Positions 27,882 to 36,075 of a stretch of DNA of 64,000 bases are shown here, in pieces; position 1 is the first letter of the stretch, and each line of letters begins with the position of its first letter. The notes beneath the pieces were generated by a model. That model was given only the letters and a program-made list of their open reading frames with translations. It was not told the origin of the DNA and ran no database searches. A program made the position numbers and the translations under genes. The DNA comes from Synergistaceae bacterium (GTDB lineage: Bacteria > Synergistota > Synergistia > Synergistales > Aminobacteriaceae): the NCBI GenBank assembly GCA_017450125.1, contig JAFSWZ010000034.1:1-64000 (forward strand), written 5' to 3'.

Positions 27882-28787
27882 ATGTTCAGGAAAGCAGAGA
27901 GGCGCAAGGCAAAACTCAGGCTCGCAATCACCGGCCCTGCAGGAAGCGGCAAAACATGGGGAGCACTCACGCTGGCTCAGGGGCTCGGAGGCCGCATCGC
28001 GATGATAGACACGGAGAACGGTTCGGGAGACCTTTACGCGGATATGTGCAGCTACGACGTTGAGACGCTCACAGCACCGTACTCTATACAGAAATACCTT
28101 GCCGCAATCCACGAGGCGGAAGAAGAAGGGTACGACGTGCTGATAATCGACTCGCTGTCCCACGCGTGGGCAGGAGAAGGCGGACTGCTTGACGTTCACA
28201 GCCAGCTCACGCAGAGCATGAAGAGCGGCAACAGTTATGCGGCGTGGAACAAGATTACCCCCATGCACAACAAGCTGATAGAGACGATGCTGGCTTCACC
28301 GTGCCACATAATAGGCACAATGCGGAGCAAGACAGATTACGCACAGCTCCAGAACGACAGAGGCCGGACAGAGATCCGCAAGGTAGGGCTCGCCCCCGTC
28401 CAGCGCGACGGAATGGACTATGAGTTCACCGTAGTGTTCGACTTGGGGATGGATCACAGCGTAACGGTCAGCAAGGACAGGACGGGGCTCTTCGACAGGC
28501 AGGTCTTCACGATAACTGCGGACACAGGCCGTATCCTCAAGGACTGGCTGAACAAGGGGGCGGAAGCTGTCCCGAATGCTCAGGACATCAGGAACGCCAT
28601 CAACCGTCTGTATTATGGCTACATGGAACTTTTCGGGCAGGACGCGGCGACGGCGCAGGCGGCAATGCTGGCGGTTACGGAGGGGCGGGCTTCGCGTGAA
28701 TGGACGCAGGAGGACATGAGGAATCTCGCGGAGGACCTGGCACTAAGGACGCAGAAGCAGGGGGTTGCGGACTCGGAAGCACTCTGA
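27882..28787 (+). CDS. Phage-type P-loop ATPase (Sak4/RecA-like)
   Basis: The 301-residue ATPase has Walker A GPAGSGKT at residues 18-25 and a Walker B region VLIIDSLSHAW. It resembles the phage nucleotide-binding proteins of the Sak4/RecA-like group used in single-strand annealing or recombination. The C-terminal part (from about residue 225) is helical and Ala-rich. No integrase, SSB or capsid gene is adjacent, so it looks like a leftover of a mobile element inserted by the tRNA-Lys/tRNA-Glu pair. AGGAGGCAGGTAATC precedes the ATG. The exact recombination role is inferred. Confidence 0.7.
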   Translation: MFRKAERRKAKLRLAITGPAGSGKTWGALTLAQGLGGRIAMIDTENGSGDLYADMCSYDVETLTAPYSIQKYLAAIHEAEEEGYDVLIIDSLSHAWAGEGGLLDVHSQLTQSMKSGNSYAAWNKITPMHNKLIETMLASPCHIIGTMRSKTDYAQLQNDRGRTEIRKVGLAPVQRDGMDYEFTVVFDLGMDHSVTVSKDRTGLFDRQVFTITADTGRILKDWLNKGAEAVPNAQDIRNAINRLYYGYMELFGQDAATAQAAMLAVTEGRASREWTQEDMRNLAEDLALRTQKQGVADSEAL

Positions 28788-28832
28788 GGAGAGGAAGCGG
28801 CAGGAGGTGCTGAGCTGCTCCTGCCGGTGGGT

Positions 28833-29939
28833 TCACGTGCGATGTGTTTTATGTCGGCAGTAACATATGATGTACAATAGCAGAGTCCATACCATCACAA
28901 TTTTTACCATGTGCTTGCCGAACAGTATAGTCCCCATCAGGGGGAAATAAAGCAGTGATTTCTTCCTGAACAGTATAATAAGTGCCATGCAGGGGATTGA
29001 TAAATACTGCATTGATATAGCTGATGCAAAGCACACAGCTGAAATTGTGTAAAGCAGGAAATTGTTATCTATGTCTTCATATCTGAACGTGTACGCTCCA
29101 GCCAGCATAAACAGAGCATATACAGCGAATAAATACCTGTGAAACGGCAGAAATTCCATTCCATAAGGATCTGCAATGCTCCGGCTGAATACCGGGAGAT
29201 GATTAATAATCCTGTGCAGAATATCAAGCCCGAATAGTGGAAGATTATTCCGCGATCTGTACAGAAATACGTTACTGATTATTCCCTGCTGTCCTGTGCT
29301 CCAGTATGGGGCAAAGCTCATTAGGAACAGCAGAACGGGAACGAACGCGTACAGAAACTTTTTGCGCGTATTAATCCTTCTGCTCATGAGAAGCCACATA
29401 GGAAACGCCCACATGATATGCTTAATTATGAGGCTCATCGAGAGCAGAACAATTCCTGCTGCGTCATTAATAGTGAAACGTTCATTCTCAGCAGAGTCTT
29501 CGATGTAAGATATTCCGTAAGCAGCACAAGCTACTGCCAGACCGTCAAACTGGCTTAAATAACTTACTGTCAGAAACGATAATGGATTCAGAAAAAACAC
29601 GAGCCCCCACGTCAGGCTTGATTTCTTTGCTACAAGTCTGGCAATTAAGAGATCTGCAAGCGTCAGGACTGCGACGAGCATTAACTTGAAGACCAGCGCA
29701 ACGTTCGGGAAATGAGATGCCACCTTGTACAGCCAACCCAGCAGTATGAAGAACGCCGGGCCGTAGTTGTAGAATTTCTGCTCAGCGTAGACGTTTCTTC
29801 CAGAGGCTGCAATCTCGCCGGTAGCTAGGAAGTTCCTGAAGTCAACGTAGTTCAGGGAGAAAGCCCCGACAACGAAGCGCGCGGCTACACACAACACGAC
29901 CAGCGACACGCACAGAATTATCTTGCGTTTTTCCGTCAT
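28833..29939 (-). CDS. GT-C type membrane glycosyltransferase (GT87/DUF2029-like)
   Basis: The 368-residue protein has about ten membrane helices. An early periplasmic-loop acidic motif (NYVDFRNFLATGEIAASGRNVYAE) is followed by YNYGPAFFILLGWLY, typical of polyprenyl-phosphate-sugar dependent mannosyltransferase-like GT87 enzymes. It would add a sugar from a lipid carrier on the outer face of the inner membrane. Its ATG overlaps the GT2 gene by four bases (ATGA). The GT2 enzyme may make the lipid-linked sugar donor for it, the usual pairing of dolichyl-phosphate-mannose-synthase-like GT2 with GT-C. If the GT2 gene is off, this pathway may be off too. Confidence 0.75.
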   Translation of the reverse strand: MTEKRKIILCVSLVVLCVAARFVVGAFSLNYVDFRNFLATGEIAASGRNVYAEQKFYNYGPAFFILLGWLYKVASHFPNVALVFKLMLVAVLTLADLLIARLVAKKSSLTWGLVFFLNPLSFLTVSYLSQFDGLAVACAAYGISYIEDSAENERFTINDAAGIVLLSMSLIIKHIMWAFPMWLLMSRRINTRKKFLYAFVPVLLFLMSFAPYWSTGQQGIISNVFLYRSRNNLPLFGLDILHRIINHLPVFSRSIADPYGMEFLPFHRYLFAVYALFMLAGAYTFRYEDIDNNFLLYTISAVCFASAISMQYLSIPCMALIILFRKKSLLYFPLMGTILFGKHMVKIVMVWTLLLYIICYCRHKTHRT

Positions 29940-30717
29940 GCCGCCGCCTCCCTGAGATTCTTCCTGAGCTTCAGAAAATCACGGACAGTCCTCCAGCCAA
30001 TCTTCACGATGCTCTTGATGTTCACAAAACTTTCTCCGCCCTGTCTTGGCCGGAACGTAATATCCTTGAACGTAATATTCTCGTGAAACCAGACGAAGCA
30101 GACTGTCTGCATAACGTTCAGCAGGAAAAGGTCATCCGTAAGGTACGGCAGATACTTTGCGACAAGCTCAGGTTTCATAAGTCTGTAAGGCACGTTAGCG
30201 TCAGGTATGTATATCCCGAACATCACGCGCTCAACAAGCCGCAGAACATTGCTGATGAATACCCTAGCCGCCCCATCTTTCCTGTCAGGCCTCTTGCCCA
30301 GCACAGCGTCATAATCATTCCGCAAAGCCCAGAACGCCTCGAACTCTTCTGCTCTTGTCTGCCCGTCCGTGTCCGTCTGGAAGATATACTCTGCCCCGTG
30401 TTCCAGCGCATACTTGTAGCCGTAAATGCACGTGCTCCCGTGCCCGCTGTTGGGCTTGGTGATGGGCTGGAGAAGCGGGCGTGCGCGCGACAACTCCTGA
30501 AGGATCACGTACGTGTCATCCTTGCTTCCGTCATCAATAACAACAAGGCGCGACAATCCTCCGCCGTCATGACTCTCAACAACGGGATACCATTCTTCAA
30601 CAAATTGTGCTATATTTTGGGATTCGTTATAGGCCGGTGCAATGAGGTATAATACGGCGCGTGAGCTGTGAGCTGTGAGCTGTGAGCTGTGAGCATTGTA
30701 CTTACATTATCTGCCAT
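29936..30717 (-). CDS. GT2 glycosyltransferase, out of frame at a heptanucleotide repeat
   Basis: From ATG 30717 (AAGGAAGG upstream) the first codons read MADNVSTMLTAHSS, then pass through the AGCTCAC repeats and end at TAG 30612-30610. The long frame covering 29936 to about 30658 encodes YLIAPAYNES, VVIDDGSKDDT and a DTDGQTRAEEF segment, a complete polyprenyl-phosphate-glycosyltransferase-like GT2 domain. It has no start of its own before TTG 30556, which would delete the nucleotide-binding N-terminus. Adding one 7-base unit, or losing two, joins ATG 30717 to this frame. I read the gene as intact but switched off. It is coupled to the GT-C gene and follows uvrC. Confidence 0.8.
30661..30694 (-). 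repeat. Heptanucleotide repeat (GTGAGCT)4 plus GTGAGC in the GT2 gene
   Basis: Four perfect seven-base units and a six-base partial lie between the start codon (30717) and the conserved GT2 sequence. On the coding strand the unit is AGCTCAC. Since 7 is 1 mod 3, each unit gained or lost moves the frame. Confidence 0.9.
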
Positions 30718-30756
30718 TGTCAACCTTCCTTCCTTACAAAATTTCCCGAAATTATA

Positions 30757-32208
30757 TCACACATCATCACCTCTCAATTCAGCAAGTATCTTTTCTGCCG
30801 TCGCTTTCCCGATGCCCGGCACAGCCATCAGTTCTTCAGCACTAAGCTCGCTGACCTTCCTCGCGCTCCCGAATCTCACGAGCAGTTCTGCCGCAGTCTT
30901 CTTCCCGATGCCCGGAATGTCCTCAAGCCTCGACCGCCGGAAGCGTTTATCCCGCGCGTTCCTGTGAGTCGTTATCGCGTACCTGTGAACCTCATCACGA
31001 AGCCTCTGCAGGAGCTGTAGTGCCTCGTCGTCCCGGCCAAGCCTCAGAGGTTCAGCCCTGCCCGGCAGAAACAGAATCTCCTCGCGTTCCGCCAGCGCAA
31101 CAAGAGGGAGACTGTACCCCAGCTCCTCGAGTGCACGTAACGCGTAATCAAGCTGTCCAGTCCCGCCGTCAATCACCGCCAATTGCGGGGCGGGCTCGGA
31201 CTCGTCCAGAACATGACGGTAACGCCTCTTCACCGTCTCGTACATCGACTCGAAGTCGTTAATCTCCCCGTCCTCAATGCTCCGAATCTTGAAGCGTCGG
31301 TACAGGCTCTTGTTAGGACGACCCTGCTCGAACACAACACAGCAACCGTACGTGTCGTGCCCTGCCGTGTGTGAGATGTCGAACGCGTCAATTCTCCACG
31401 GGAGAATCTCAAGCCCCAGAAGCTCCTGAAGACGGTTCAAGACCTGCCACGTCTCATTGTCGAGGTCTTCCTGTAACGCCGACGACACTTTTTGCCGCGT
31501 CAGCCTCCAGATCGCCCGTATCGTGTCCCGGTAACGTGCCGCCTTCTCGAACTCCTGCTTCTTGGCCGCCTCGTCCATGCGTTTGCGGAGACGCTCGACT
31601 AATTCCGCCTGTTTCCCCTCGAACAGAAGCACAATGTCAGCTACGCGTTCCCTGTAATCGCTCTGTGAGCACAGCCCCGCACATGCACCCATTGACCGGC
31701 CAAGAGAATACTCAACGCACGGACGGCGTGAGGTGTCAGGCTTGATGGTCTGTCTGCACACACGAAGCGGGAAGTAGCGTTCCGCGAGCCGCATCAAGTT
31801 CCGTATGTTACCCGCATCGACGAACGGCCCGAGATACAGCGAGCCGTCATTGTTCTTGTGGCGCGTAATCTCCAGTCGCGGAAAGTCCTCGTTGGTGATT
31901 CGTATGTACGGGTACTTGTCCGACATCTTCAGCTCGACGTTGAAGAAGGGTGAGTAACGGCGGATAAGTTTTGCCTCGACGATAAGGGCTTCGGCTTCGG
32001 TTTCGGTGCGGATGATTGAGATGTCCTCGATGAGTTCAACGAGCTTGTTCAGGCGCGCCGATGCATGATGCCGGAAGTATGACGACACTCTGCGCTTGAG
32101 CTTTATTGCTTTGCCGACGTAGATAACTTTCCCGTCAATGTCCCTCATAAGGTACACGCCCGGTTTCTGCGGCAAGGTCTTAAGGATGGCTGAGATTTTG
32201 TCTTTCAT
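30757..32208 (-). CDS. uvrC: Excinuclease ABC subunit C
   Basis: UvrC makes both incisions in nucleotide excision repair. It has the N-terminal GIY-YIG nuclease (PGVYLMRDIDGKVIYVGKA, residues 16-34), a UVR-type helical pair near residues 200-230, an RNase H-like domain with LAVIDGGTGQLDYALRAL, and paired C-terminal helix-hairpin-helix motifs (IPGIGKKTA, VPGIGKATA). At 483 residues it is shorter than E. coli UvrC (610), with a compressed middle. TATAAT-like sequence on the minus strand (32222-32217) lies only about nine bases before the ATG, and no Shine-Dalgarno is visible, so a very short leader is possible. Confidence 0.93.
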   Translation of the reverse strand: MKDKISAILKTLPQKPGVYLMRDIDGKVIYVGKAIKLKRRVSSYFRHHASARLNKLVELIEDISIIRTETEAEALIVEAKLIRRYSPFFNVELKMSDKYPYIRITNEDFPRLEITRHKNNDGSLYLGPFVDAGNIRNLMRLAERYFPLRVCRQTIKPDTSRRPCVEYSLGRSMGACAGLCSQSDYRERVADIVLLFEGKQAELVERLRKRMDEAAKKQEFEKAARYRDTIRAIWRLTRQKVSSALQEDLDNETWQVLNRLQELLGLEILPWRIDAFDISHTAGHDTYGCCVVFEQGRPNKSLYRRFKIRSIEDGEINDFESMYETVKRRYRHVLDESEPAPQLAVIDGGTGQLDYALRALEELGYSLPLVALAEREEILFLPGRAEPLRLGRDDEALQLLQRLRDEVHRYAITTHRNARDKRFRRSRLEDIPGIGKKTAAELLVRFGSARKVSELSAEELMAVPGIGKATAEKILAELRGDDV

Positions 32209-32289
32209 GATTTCGCATTATAGCATCAACTTTCATCAAGCCTTATAATTTCATTACAATCCAAACTTTCACATAGGAGTGATTCATTA

Positions 32290-33291
32290 ATGAAGTCATC
32301 TCGTTTATTGATGGCAGTGCTCGTTGCTGCATTGCTGGCTGGCTGCGCATCAGCTCAGGACAAAGCGGACTGGCCTTCACAGCTCCGTTTCATGGCAGGC
32401 CCTCCCGGCGGCAACTGGTTCGCACTCGGAACTGCGTTAAGTGAAATGTGGACAGGCGCAGGCCTCCCGCAGACCACCAGCTCCAGCGGCGGCGGAGTCT
32501 CCAACATCCTCAACGCTCACGCAAGGCGCGGGGACTTGGGGTTCTCGGTTACGTCCCTTCTCGGTGCGGCACTAAAGGGAGAAGCCGACTTCAAGGGAAG
32601 AGTCGTGAACAACGCGGTAATCATGGCGAACCTCTACACGCAGTACACCTACTTCATCATGAGGAAGGATTTTGCGGAGAAGAACGGCATCACGTCAGTC
32701 GAGGACATCATCGCAAAGAAGCTCAAGATGCGTTTCGCAACCCTCAAGCCCGGCACAAGCTCAGAGTTCGTCGTCAAAGCACTCTTCGACAAAGGCTACG
32801 GCTTCGACTACAAGAAACAGTTTCAGGAGTGGGGCGGAAGCGTAGAGTACGCATCATACGACGGCGGAGCTGACCTCCTCGCGGACAATCACCTTGACTG
32901 CTTCGCGTTCTCAATCGGCAAAGTCGCTTCAACCGTCATGAACATTGAGAGCCAGGTTGATATAGTGCTCCTTCCCGTAGGACAGGAAGCTCTCGACAAG
33001 CTCGCCGAAGCATACGGAACTGTTACCCTCACGATTGATCCGGGCATCTACAAGTCCGTTCCCGAAGGTGCAGAGCCGGTTAAGGTTGTAGGAGATTACA
33101 CGTGCATAGTGATCCGCAAAGACCTTCCCGAGTCCCTCGTGTACGAGCTCAATAAAGCAGTTTGGGAGCACAAGGCCGAGCTGGTTGCGGCTGTTAAGGA
33201 CATGGGAGAGCTTGAGCCGTCAATAGCTATCCCTGCGACAGTCCCTGCACATGAAGGCAGCGTGAAATTCTGGAGTGAAGTGAACAAGTAA
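32290..33291 (+). CDS. TAXI family TRAP transporter solute-binding protein
   Basis: The 333-residue exported binding protein has a signal peptide ending LLAGCASA, which may be a lipoprotein site (Cys at about residue 19). The FMAGPPGGNWFALGTALSEMW opening and the STSLLG-like region are typical of TAXI (TRAP-associated extracytoplasmic immunogenic) proteins. It would deliver an organic acid or amino acid to the permease. The substrate is unknown. TAGGAGTGA precedes the ATG. The stop overlaps the permease start by one base. Confidence 0.9.
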   Translation: MKSSRLLMAVLVAALLAGCASAQDKADWPSQLRFMAGPPGGNWFALGTALSEMWTGAGLPQTTSSSGGGVSNILNAHARRGDLGFSVTSLLGAALKGEADFKGRVVNNAVIMANLYTQYTYFIMRKDFAEKNGITSVEDIIAKKLKMRFATLKPGTSSEFVVKALFDKGYGFDYKKQFQEWGGSVEYASYDGGADLLADNHLDCFAFSIGKVASTVMNIESQVDIVLLPVGQEALDKLAEAYGTVTLTIDPGIYKSVPEGAEPVKVVGDYTCIVIRKDLPESLVYELNKAVWEHKAELVAAVKDMGELEPSIAIPATVPAHEGSVKFWSEVNK

Positions 33292-35300
33292 TGCGCAAAC
33301 TTTCAGGTTTCCCGAAAACTATAATCTACCTCTACGTGCTGGCTATGGGAGTGTTCCATCTCTTCACGGCCAGCGCAGGAAACTATGAGGCGTATCTTCA
33401 GCGGAGCATTCACCTTGCGTTTGTGCTGCCTCTGGCGTTCGTGCTTTTTCCGGTAAACAGCAAAGCCCCTAAAGACAGAGTACCCTTCTACGACTGGATA
33501 TTAGCTGTCTTGGCCGCCGCTCCGGGCGTGTATTCGATGGTGAACTACACGGCGATAACCGAGCGCATTCAGCAGATAGACCCTCTGACGACCGCACAGC
33601 TGGTACTCGGCTCACTGCTTGTGATTCTTCTGCTCGAGGGCACACGCAGAATCGTCGGGCTTCCGTTGTCGTTAATCGCGGCGTTGTTCGCGGTGTACAT
33701 GCTTTACGGCTACAAACTTCCCGGGCTGCTTCAGGGCTTCCCGTTCTCGTACCCTGAAATTATCGAGCAGCTGTACTTGACTGATGAAGGCATCTTCTCG
33801 TCGCCGTTAGGAGTCTCCGCAACGTACGTAATGATATTCCTGATATTCGGCGCGTTCCTCGAGAAGTCGGGTGCGGGGGACTGGTTCATGAGCGTTGCAC
33901 AGGCTTTCACGGGAACAACTCCCGGCGGACCGGCACAGATAGCAGTGCTGAGTTCGTGCCTGTTCGGCTCAATCTCAGGTAGCGCGGTTGCGAACGTCTA
34001 CGGCACAGGAACTTTCACGATTCCGCTGATGAAGAAAATCGGTTACGAGCCGTTCTGTGCGGGGGCTGTCGAGGCTGTTGCGAGTTCGGGCGGTCAGATA
34101 ATGCCTCCGATTATGGGAGCGGGCGCGTTCTTGATGGCTTCATTCTTGGGTCTGCAGTACCGCGAGATAATGATAGCCGCAATCTTCCCGGCACTGCTCT
34201 ATTACGGCGCGCTGTTCCTGATGGTGAGGCTTCGTGCACTCAAGACCGGCCTTAAAGGTCTGAACCCTGAAGACCTGCCGACGAAGCATGAAGTCTTGGC
34301 CAAGTTCTACATGATTGCGCCGATTCTGGGGCTGATTGTGTTCCTGCTGATAGGTTATACGCCGATGCGCGCGGCACTTCTCGGGATCGGTCTAGCGTGG
34401 CTCGTGTCGTTCTTCAACTTCAAGCCCGAAACCACCGGCACACAGAAGGCAGTTGCGTGCGTTGTTGCGTTAATCTCTCTTGCTCTCGGAGTGTTCCTCA
34501 CGCTGAAGCCTGAAGTGTTTAGCGGAATAAAGCCCGGCCTTCAGTTCGTGATTATCGGTGCGTACATGCTGATAGCTTCGTGGTTCAACCCCGGCATGAA
34601 CACCCGCGAGTTCATCGACGCGATAGAGCAGGGCGCGCAGGGTATCCCTCTGGTGTGCGTTGCGTGTGCGACGGCGGGAATAGTTCTCGGTGCTGTGTCA
34701 TTAACTGGCATCGGCGGTAAGCTCGTGGGGTTCGTAATCTCCTTTGCGGGTGATGCTCCTCTGCTTGCGTTAATCCTCGTCATGCTGATTGCTACCCTTC
34801 TCGGAATGGGACTACCTACGACCGGCGCATACATTCTTGCGGCGGCACTCGGTGCACCGATTCTCGTGAAGCTGGGTTTCCCTCCGATTGCGGCTCACAT
34901 GTTCGTATTCTACTACGCAATAATCTCGAACATCACGCCCCCTGTTGCGCTGGCGGCCTATGCGGCGAGCTCAATAGCTAACTCCAACCCCAACAAGACA
35001 GGATTTCAGGCTATGCAGCTGGGATTCCTAGCGTATGTTGTGCCGTTCGCGTTCTGCTATGACCCGGGCCTTCTCATGCAGGGAAGCTGGGCGCAGATAG
35101 GCTGGGCAGTGCTGAGCGGGCTCGGGGCGGTGTTCTCGTTCGCGTATATGTGGATGGGTTACATCAAGAAGCCGATTAACGTCGTGATGAGAATCCTGCT
35201 GTGCGTTGCGGGCGTACTGTGCTTGACGGTGTGGCCTGCCTCGACTGTTGCGGGACTGGTGATTCTCGTTGCAGTGTATGTTCTGAACAGGAAACAGTAA
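33291..35300 (+). CDS. TRAP transporter permease, fused small and large subunits
   Basis: The 669-residue membrane protein combines a DctQ-like four-helix part (residues 1-130) with a DctM-like part (TRAP-T, DUF3394-type C-terminus), as is usual in TAXI systems. Conserved segments include GGPAQIAVLSSCLFGSISGSAVANV, SSGGQIMPPIMGAGAFLMA, LGMGLPTTGAYILAAALGAP and YYAIISNITPPVALAAYAA. Uptake is driven by Na+ or H+ gradients. It is translated with the binding protein through TAATG and followed by a terminator. Confidence 0.93.
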   Translation: MRKLSGFPKTIIYLYVLAMGVFHLFTASAGNYEAYLQRSIHLAFVLPLAFVLFPVNSKAPKDRVPFYDWILAVLAAAPGVYSMVNYTAITERIQQIDPLTTAQLVLGSLLVILLLEGTRRIVGLPLSLIAALFAVYMLYGYKLPGLLQGFPFSYPEIIEQLYLTDEGIFSSPLGVSATYVMIFLIFGAFLEKSGAGDWFMSVAQAFTGTTPGGPAQIAVLSSCLFGSISGSAVANVYGTGTFTIPLMKKIGYEPFCAGAVEAVASSGGQIMPPIMGAGAFLMASFLGLQYREIMIAAIFPALLYYGALFLMVRLRALKTGLKGLNPEDLPTKHEVLAKFYMIAPILGLIVFLLIGYTPMRAALLGIGLAWLVSFFNFKPETTGTQKAVACVVALISLALGVFLTLKPEVFSGIKPGLQFVIIGAYMLIASWFNPGMNTREFIDAIEQGAQGIPLVCVACATAGIVLGAVSLTGIGGKLVGFVISFAGDAPLLALILVMLIATLLGMGLPTTGAYILAAALGAPILVKLGFPPIAAHMFVFYYAIISNITPPVALAAYAASSIANSNPNKTGFQAMQLGFLAYVVPFAFCYDPGLLMQGSWAQIGWAVLSGLGAVFSFAYMWMGYIKKPINVVMRILLCVAGVLCLTVWPASTVAGLVILVAVYVLNRKQ

Positions 35301-35308
35301 TCTTTGTG

Positions 35309-35344
35309 CGCAGACTCGTAAAACTCTTGCGGGTCTGCGTTTTT
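35309..35344 (+). terminator. Terminator after the TRAP operon
   Basis: CGCAGACTCG (35309-35318) pairs with CGGGTCTGCG (35330-35339), followed by TTTTT. The convergent amidohydrolase gene ends just after it. Confidence 0.85.
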
Positions 35345-35349
35345 CGCGT

Positions 35350-36075
35350 TTACAGCATGAAATTGTCCTGAGTGATGCGCCTGAAATCTTCCGCGCCTAA
35401 TGCTTCCGATGCTTCATCGATTCTCTGCCGGTAATACTCTTCCGCCGGAATGTCGTAGTAGTACCTCATGACGGGAAAATCACTTCCCCACAGCACACGT
35501 GAGATCATCCCTTCATCCCTGAGCCTCACAATGTTTTTCACCGGCATGAACGCGGTATCAGCCCATGCATTGGGACACTCCTTCATGACGGCTATGCACT
35601 CATCGATAGGGCGGCCGTGCGCGAGGATGACTCTTACGTCAGGGAAATCACGGCAGATGTTCATGTAAACTCCGGCCTCGCAGGCATCCCTTCCTCCTGT
35701 GTGGAACATTACGGGAAGGTTTCTGTCCCTAGCGATGTCAAATATGCGGCGGATTTCCTTACCGTCAGGATTCCAGTCCTGATGGTAGCCGTGAACCTTC
35801 AGCCCAGCAAACTCACGGAACAAGTACGGTTTCAAGCCCCGCGAGTGCCTGAGCATTCCCGGCGACACCCACAGGAACGGGACGGCTCTCCCCTCACTCA
35901 GAGAGACCGTCTCCTCAATCTCGCGCCGAACTTTACGGAATGGAACGCTGCCCGTTGAAGTTGAGGAGAAATAGTACCGTTCAACGTTCAGAGCCTTCAT
36001 GCCCTCCGTGATTTCTTCGGGAGAGAAATACAGCTCGCCCTTGAAATATCCCGTGTGTACGTGAACATCAAACAT
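35350..36075 (-). CDS. Amidohydrolase family protein in the RiPP operon
   Basis: The 241-residue metal-dependent hydrolase has a TIM-barrel of the amidohydrolase-2 type. It has an N-terminal HVHTG (residues 5-9), HTGG, VILAHGRP and WGSDFPV, the usual metal and catalytic positions. Its ATG (36075) overlaps the last base of the radical SAM stop, so the two are translated together. In such a setting it could process or detoxify a product, or act on a small-molecule cofactor. That role is a guess, since amidohydrolases are not a standard part of known radical SAM RiPP systems. Confidence 0.75.
   Translation of the reverse strand: MFDVHVHTGYFKGELYFSPEEITEGMKALNVERYYFSSTSTGSVPFRKVRREIEETVSLSEGRAVPFLWVSPGMLRHSRGLKPYLFREFAGLKVHGYHQDWNPDGKEIRRIFDIARDRNLPVMFHTGGRDACEAGVYMNICRDFPDVRVILAHGRPIDECIAVMKECPNAWADTAFMPVKNIVRLRDEGMISRVLWGSDFPVMRYYYDIPAEEYYRQRIDEASEALGAEDFRRITQDNFML

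Noticed and set aside
28798-28826. Inverted repeat CGGCAGGAG/CTCCTGCCG between the ATPase and GT-C genes
   Set aside because: The stem is good but no T-run follows on either strand, so I do not call it an intrinsic terminator.
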